A DNA stretch of 64,000 bases from the NCBI GenBank assembly GCA_026075535.2, contig AP026550.1, positions 2,542,001-2,606,000 of the forward strand, written 5' to 3'. The DNA is from Tricholoma matsutake. Its lineage: Eukaryota; Basidiomycota; Agaricomycetes; Agaricales; Tricholomataceae. This document shows, piece by piece, positions 58,129 through 64,000 of this stretch. Every line of letters starts with the position of its first letter. Within the stretch, counting starts at the first letter, position 1. The position numbers and the translations under genes were made by a program. The notes beneath the pieces were generated by a model. The model was given only the letters and a program-made list of their open reading frames with translations. It was not told where the DNA came from and made no database searches.

Positions 58129-59551
58129 TCAGAGTTTGGATCCCGTATCCGTCTTCACTAGTGAACCACCAAGCTGCAACACTCGCGCAGCTTCCTCCAC
58201 CATATTGTCCACGATCACCTTTGCAGGTAATACTTTGTTGATGAGAGCGGAAACTCTCCCCATAAGCCAGGGCCTAGGGGTGGATTTCTTGAACACAAAG
58301 ACGAGGATTACACTGGTATTTTGCTTACCGTCCCTCGATTGACTTTTCAGGATGTTTCTCGAGTTCGTGGTAATGCGGAATAATGCCCTTCGAAGTTAGG
58401 TCTTTAATTTCTGCCTGTCTGTTTTTCTCCCTATATTTAGGAACGCAAACGACAGTCAGTATACAGAAGAACTTGAAACAGATCAGAGATTTACCAGTCC
58501 TCAACATAAGGCGTTCTCCGCACCCTCAAAGGTCGGCCACTGAAAATAAGGGTAGTGATTGCATCCTCAAAACCAGCACTCAGAATTAATTCCTTGTGCA
58601 TCTTGGGCGCATTTGCTTCCACCGAAGCCACAAACCGTGTGCCAACCCCTAAATAATAAGTGAGCAAAGATACAAGTTCGGACCTTACAAGGACTTACAA
58701 ACGCCTTGCGCACCCCACATCAGGTTCGCCGCCAATCCTCGACCGTCAAACACCGCTCCCGCGCCAATGACATATATAGGTTTTCCAGTCAATGGTGACT
58801 TGTACCCCTTGACGGCATCAACGCATGCAGGGATGAGAATACTCGCTGGCGTGTCCCCCGTGTGCCCTCCTCCTTCGCCGGCTTGTGCACAGATGAGATC
58901 GACGCCTGCTTCCACCGCCCTTTTCACATGCTTCGGGTGGCCGACCATATTCATTATTGGAATCCTGGCCTTATGCAGCCTGTCGACAGCTTCCTTCGGG
59001 GGAATGCCGATGGCACAGACGAACAGAGCTACTTTCTCCTCGATTATGACGTCGATGAGCTCAGGCAATTGGCCTCCAGTATAGTCGAACTAGTCATGGA
59101 GTATGTAAGATGAATCTTGCGATAAAACGGGAGGAATTAACATGCATTCGTCTTTCTGGCACTTCCGCCAACCTGAGGTATGAGCAAGTCAACGCCGAAT
59201 GGTGCATTCTTGTCATGCAGGTTGTTCTTGATTTCTTGTATCTACGACCCCAGTCAATCAGCTTACTTGACGTCATGAAACGTGAAGCTAAACAGCATTC
59301 CGTGACGTTTCGGGAATTACTTGCCTGTTGACGAAGAATCTTCGGAGTATATCCCACACCACCAATGACTCCTAGACCGCCCGCATTAGTCACAGCCGCA
59401 GCCAGCTCCGGCCCTGCTGCGACGTTCATGCTTCAGAAATCAGGATATTAACCATAACAATATTAATAGGACGAGAAAGTTCGTACCCTGCGAGCAGGAT
59501 AGGGTGCCTGATGCCAAAATACTCCGTTATGGGAGTCCGGATGACGGACAT
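58129..59551 (-). CDS. Nitronate monooxygenase (2-nitropropane dioxygenase family)
   Basis: FMN-dependent enzyme that oxidises alkyl nitronates to carbonyl compounds and nitrite. Seven exons: 59487-59551, 59325-59430, 59146-59241, 58699-59089, 58495-58648, 58329-58430 and 58129-58273, total 1059 nt, 352 residues, normal for the family. It has HPILLAGMNVAAGPELA, NAGGLGVIGGVGYTP, DKNAPFGVDLLIPQVGG and EELI-type helix PELIDVIIEEK. The flavin-binding C-half has GHPKHVKRAVEAGVDLICAQ, GEGGGHTGD and IGAGAVFDGRGLAANLMWGA. Four introns are GT-AG. Introns 2 and 3 appear to use GC donors (CAG|GCAAGT and AAT|GCATGT), chosen because only they keep the family sequence. Confidence 0.92.
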
Positions 59552-60151
59552 GACGGACACGGTAACCTAAGGGTAGGGTAGGGTAGGGTGAAGGATGGAG
59601 GTCAGCGGTATTTGTGCCAGAACTTCGTAATTTATACCGTTTCATGATATCGATATTAACTTCATGTACAACAATGATCATGATAATGCACATTAAGGAT
59701 CGGCTACTTCGGCGTTCCGGGAACCGGATTATACATAAGTATTTTGAAACGGGTGCAGTGCATCGCCAGCTAACTCGCGAGCTCATGTAAAAACCACTAA
59801 ACGCGATGGATCGTACATCGCAAAGGAACTATGTGCCAAGCAACGGGAAACCGACAAAGGAGTTGATTAAAGTACATACATAAGTCGTCTTCAATGTCGC
59901 ATGTGAACACAGTGAACATTAGGACATCCCGATTTCCCGGTCCGTTCATCGAATGGCTTGTGATTCAAACCGTGTATTCCGGCAGCACAGAAAGCAAATA
60001 ACCAGGCGATCCAATTACAGGGTATCGTTGTGATAAACAACATGTCGCAATGGGCGGATGTAGTATGGTATGTCATGCTATGATGAGCAGTGAAAATAGT
60101 AACTCCGTAAGATGCAGATAAAATAAACGAGTCCACCAAGGAGTAGTCCTC
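59552..60151. other. Intergenic region, no gene seen
   Basis: Upstream of the nitronate monooxygenase and downstream of the She3-like gene. Contains a short GGGTA repeat (59571-59590). No coding or RNA signal found. Confidence 0.5.
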
Positions 60152-61950
60152 TCATGAAGGAGCATCCTCGATCATAGATGAAAAGGCTGAAGCTCTTGGA
60201 GACCTTCCAGCAGCCTGCATGAGTCTCTTCAGTCTTGCTAACTCGTCCGACAACGCTCTACACAACTTGAGTTCGTCGCACTAGGTCCAGAACAATTATA
60301 AACTCACTTGGCAATGTTTTTCGCGCCATCAGTTTCCTTAGAGCTCCTGTCTACCTCCTCCTTCAACTTGGAGATGTCATCTTGCCAAGCCTGCTCTACC
60401 GCTTTTGCCGCCTTCTTATCCTCCTCCTGAAGCGCCTTAACTTCTTCCCTCGTGACCTCTGCGTTCTTAACTTCCTCAAGCAGTCTATTATACTTCTTAC
60501 CCACACTTTCGGCCTCGCCTTTCCACTTTTCTTCTCGCTGCCGCATTTCTCCCCGTAGCCGTTCCGTATCTGTTTTCCACGACTCTACCAGCCCTTTAAT
60601 ACTGTCTCGCAGCGTGAGGTATTCTCTCTCAGACTTTTGTGATAGCGCGGTGGATTCCGAAAGTGCAGTCTTCATCTCCTGCACGTTTTTTTTTGAAATG
60701 GTTGTCTCGGTTTTGAGTTGAGTCTTGAGGGCAGCAGCTTCAGCCTCTGCCTTCCGAGCACGTTCCAAAACCTGAAACAGAGGATGAAATCATGTTAGGA
60801 CCAAGCAAGATATGGGATACTCTGGCAGACCTCCTGAAGAAGCCGTTCTTTCCTCGCAACCACATTGTTCAGCCCTTCATTTTCTAGCCTCAGCCTCTCC
60901 CTCACCTCCTTCAGATCTTCAGTCTGTCGGGTCAGCTGCGCTACACTGCGTTGCGATAGACGTAGTTGGGCTTTCGTATTTTCTAGTGCGTTCCTTGCGT
61001 TCACCACACCAGTCTGCAGATCTGCGAGGACTTTTGTTGTGCCCCCAGGTGTGAGTGATATACGACGATTTGGAGAAGGTGGCGGCTGGAGGGAAGTTGG
61101 GGAAGATGCTATCGATGTGTCGGGCTCGATTGGGGACAGTTTAGAGGGAGATGGGCGTTGAGTTGAAGGTTGGCCTTCATCAGCTAGGGCCCGTGCATTG
61201 CCTGTGAGCGTCATCATCGAATCACAAAGAGCATGAATAGTTGGATGGGATGGGAGTGACAAAGGAAAGGGTGGTACCAACCTACAGATGCAACTGGGAT
61301 ACCTGATGGGAAAAGAGTGATGAGAGGGGAAAATGCAAGGGAACGACAGACGTACGACTTAGAGTTCTTGTTGGACTTGATGTGCGTTTATACGTTGTCG
61401 GACTTGCGGAACTTACTCCGAAGGTCATCGGAATGCCCTCTCGAATGCCATTTTCTTCCATACCGTCACGCTTAGGAAGAGGAAGACTCGAATCTGGGCC
61501 GGCAATGCCATGAAGGATGTCATAGCTCGACCGCCTTTTCACTTTTGTGGAAGTAGACGTGCCCGCGGTGTACGAAGACGGGGGTAGGGAAGTAGGTGAT
61601 GTCATGTCGTCAGAAAAATCAGGAAGTGGACGTGGACCGCGTAAGAAGTGATTTTCAAGAGATTGTAGTTGTGCCTGTTGGTGTCTGATAGTATGTTTCA
61701 GCGTCGACATATGGTTGCGAACAGCCACTGTTAATGGTGAGCTCACAACCAATAACAGTGGCTACATTTGCCTACCAGGATCGTCCAGAGAGAAAGAAGG
61801 ACTGTGCGTGGAGCGAATAGAATTGCGCGAAGAAGGGCGTGATAGAGGACGATCGCGTCCTCTATCGGTTGTACTTGCAGATGAATGTGAAGGGCCAGGA
61901 CTTGAAGACATCCAACTGAGGAGTTCAGCAGTTGGAAGGTTAGAAGCCAT
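60152..61950 (-). CDS. She3-like coiled-coil protein
   Basis: Six exons: 61776-61950, 61356-61727, 61282-61302, 60831-61201, 60308-60771 and 60152-60257, total 1509 nt, 502 residues; introns 48-80 nt, GT-AG. The N-terminus is Ser/Arg/Pro-rich and disordered (MASNLPTAELLSWMSSS). A first helix follows (VRNHMSTLKHTIRHQQAQLQ), then a Pro/Ser linker and a long coiled coil (about residues 260-460) with ARKAEAEAAALKTQLKTE and STALSQKSEREYLTLRDS. That coiled coil resembles, from memory, fungal proteins named SWI5-dependent HO expression protein 3 (She3), a myosin-mRNA transport adaptor in yeast. Exon 3 is only 21 nt. The function in this fungus is inferred. Confidence 0.7.
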
Positions 61951-62051
61951 CGTATAGTTTGTCTTTGTTTGGCTTAGTCACGTGGACGCGTCGCGCAAGT
62001 GATCAATTGGCAACGCGTATTACATAATACAAGGTGGTTAATCTAACACTC
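61951..62051. promoter_or_regulatory. 101-bp divergent intergenic region (shared promoter zone)
   Basis: Lies between the start codons of the minus-strand She3-like gene (61950) and the plus-strand RING gene (62052), so both promoters must lie here or inside the genes. It contains CACGTGG and ACGCGT motifs (about 61979-61990). No clear TATA box. Confidence 0.5.
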
Positions 62052-63031
62052 ATGACAGGAAAATGCTCCATCTGCTTGAGTCCATTCAAGGAACCCGTTT
62101 CCATTCCTTGCGGTTTGTAATGAAACTTATTGTCTCGGGCTTTATCTGGAATCAATGCCACAACAGGTCATGTATATTGCACAAAATGCCTAGCGGACCA
62201 TGTTAATACCCCGGGAAGTGAAGACACCACTTCATCTTGTCCAACTTGTCGTACGGTGTTTAATATAGGTAGGCTCTCTCTGGGAACAATCATATCCGAT
62301 GCTCATAAATTCACGGATTCACAGTTACACCAGATGTGTGTCCCTTATTTCGTGTCTTGTGGCCTTTTGCATCTGACCTTGAACTGCAGCTTACTTATCT
62401 ACCCAAAAAATACCACCAATATGTCGTTCCAAGCGTTCGACGCGTATTCCTTGATCCCTCAGGAGAGGCCACACTACAGAAGAAATTAATCAGGGCAGAG
62501 GCCAGAGTACGGAAACTGGAAGCAGAACAGGAAACACTCCTGAAGCAATGCGAGAAGCATATGTCAGCTGCACGTGCACATGCAGAGGGGGAAATGAAGG
62601 AACGACAACGGGCCACTAGGCTTGAGCATGATTTCGATACAATCTCATCTCAAGCTGTCGCGGACAACAGGGCTTCTGAAATATACATCAAGGAGATCGA
62701 AGATGAGCGCAATCAGTTAAAGATAAAATACCAGAAACTCAAGAAGCACTGTCGCGACATCGAAGAGCAGTGAGTTAACTCCTCATTTTATGCTCGACCT
62801 GGATCTGACTATGGCGGCGAAAGATCGAAGAGCCACAAAGAGCTCGTTCCACCCGAAATGTTTGAATTCGAAGCTCCTCGGCGTAAAATCATACCTCTTC
62901 CACGAAAGAGGACAGGCCCGATGTCACCCTGTGCGAGTCAAACCCCCATTGACGCAGAACCAGCAAAAAGACCGCGACGCTCCGCGCCGGGTCAGCTTCA
63001 GGCGGGTGGTGGTAGAACTAGACGTCCATGA
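62052..63031 (+). CDS. RING-finger/coiled-coil protein (putative E3 ubiquitin ligase), copy 2
   Basis: Four exons: 62052-62112, 62167-62268, 62325-62769 and 62824-63031, total 816 nt, 271 residues; introns 54, 56 and 54 nt, GT-AG. The RING finger has CSIC, CGHVYCTKC and CPTC (C3HC4). A YVVPSVRRVFLD motif follows, then a long coiled coil (about residues 110-200) and a basic Pro-rich tail with KRPRRS, a likely nuclear signal. Exon 2 has the same length and phase as in the gene at 21470-22338. I recognise the RING domain but not a named protein. Confidence 0.85.
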
Positions 63032-63231
63032 CGCTGATGGTTTTGTTCCTCTTTCTGCGGATACCCTTGTGCATATATCATTTGTATTTACGTCTACAGA
63101 ATATTCTGTTTTGCTTCTGCTATGATTAATAAGCGACACCGAGGCAATACCGAGGCTTACTCATATGTCGTGATATCAAACCACGATGAGAGCGACGGTG
63201 GATCCATTCCACTCTAGTAGACGCCACCATC
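63032..63231. other. Short intergenic region
   Basis: 200 bp between the RING gene stop and the start codon of the WLM gene, transcribed in the same direction. No motif stands out. Confidence 0.5.
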
Positions 63232-64000
63232 ATGTCCGCAAACACACCCATTTCGCTGACAGTCACTCATCGGGGCACTCCCTATTCCTTTTCTCTACTC
63301 CCAGATACCACTCTAGCAGCTTTGCAAATCCGTTTAGAAGAGCTGACTTCCGTTCCTCCGTCACTCCAGAAACTGCTGTACAAGGGCAAGAAATCCAGTT
63401 TGGCAGCAGACGATGAAACGACGCTCTCACAGGCGGGATTCAAGAATGGAATGAAGATCCAGATGCTTGGTTCGACTACTAGCGAGCTCGATACCCTACA
63501 AGCCGTCGAGAGTGAGCAGAAAAAGCGGGATCGCATACTGAGGGAGCGCGCACTCAAAGCTCCGACAAAGGTACACAACCGAGTACAGTTCCGATACATA
63601 CCTCTGACTCTGATCCTGCAATGTAGCTCCGATCTACAGGATCATCAAATTCCGCGTCTTTGAAATATCGATTTCACCAACTGACGCCACTACCGCACCT
63701 TCCGAACCCCGCGGCTGCTCATGCCCTGTTAACGAAGCTTTCCGAGGATCCTGCGATTAGGCATATAATGCAGAAGCACGAATTCTCGGTGGGGATACTG
63801 ACGGAACTCGCTCCGCATGAGCATCCGGAGTTGCTAGGGCTCAACGTGAACGGCGGCCAAGCAATCAAACTGCGCTTGCGCACAAATAGGTATGATGGCT
63901 TTAGGCTGTACGCAGAAGTGAGGCGGGTGCTGTGTCATGAATTGACGCATAATGTGTGGGGAGATCACGACGACAATGTACGTGTATGTTGCGGCTCATC
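63232..64000 (+). CDS. Ubiquitin-like plus WLM-domain metalloprotease (Wss1-type), truncated by window end
   Basis: Exon 1 is 63232-63570 (113 codons), intron 63571-63626, exon 2 63627-63977. A second donor, GTACGT, begins at 63978. Residues 5-80 form a ubiquitin-like fold (ISLTVTHRGTPYSFSLLPD, LLYKGKK). After a linker comes a WLM domain with the zinc-protease motif HELTHNVWGDHD (HExxH plus a third His), preceded by GLNVNGGQAIKLRLRT. WLM proteases of this group act with ubiquitin/SUMO in repair of DNA-protein crosslinks. The C-terminal part is beyond the window. Confidence 0.9.

Noticed and set aside
59571..59590. GGGTA repeats as an interstitial telomere
   Set aside because: Only about four units, and the unit is not the TTAGGG repeat of most fungi.

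Overview
This window is eukaryotic and looks like a transposon-rich Agaricomycete (mushroom-forming basidiomycete). The host genes have many 38-83 nt introns. The retroelements are Ty3/gypsy chromoviruses, Ty1/copia, small hAT-like elements and a fungal mariner-like element. One gypsy copy (7023-13069) has a total length of 6047 bp and LTRs of 426 bp. These equal the sizes I remember for marY1 of the ectomycorrhizal fungus Tricholoma matsutake, so that genus is a plausible source, from memory only.

Layout. Positions 1-5157 hold gypsy element A, whose 5' end lies outside the window and which sits in the 3' LTR of a minus-strand copia element. The copia (5158-21085) is split by a tRNA-derived SINE, three hAT-like non-autonomous elements, the marY1-like gypsy and a coding-less LTR element (15222-18077). 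A host island at 21470-24131 carries a RING/coiled-coil gene and ribosomal protein L11. Then comes one minus-strand gypsy element, E, stretched to 24664-57141 by later insertions but still bounded by its GTGAG target duplication. Its left LTR holds a foldback MITE and a hAT-like element G. G contains gypsy C1 (TSD CACAC), and C1 contains gypsy C2 (TSD AAGGA). The body of E contains gypsy D (TSD TAAAG) and hAT-like element H. Its right LTR contains a deleted mariner-like element (TSD TA). From 58129 to the end the host genes resume: nitronate monooxygenase, a She3-like coiled-coil gene, a second RING/coiled-coil gene and a ubiquitin-like/WLM metalloprotease gene cut by the window edge.

How it fits together. 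The host gene models were built from splice signals, reading frame and homology, and each complete model sums to an exact multiple of three. The two RING genes share intron positions and an identical 102 nt second exon, so they are paralogs, now on opposite sides of element E. None of the retroelements is intact. Nearly all in-frame stops are TGA where the family normally has arginine (CGA), the pattern expected from deamination of methylated CpG. No phage, bacterial, CRISPR or biosynthetic-cluster features were seen. The most unusual observations are a zinc-knuckle plus membrane-segment reading frame downstream of the chromodomain in element A, an unrecognised ORF3 in element E, and a palindrome/hairpin core shared by two otherwise different insertions.
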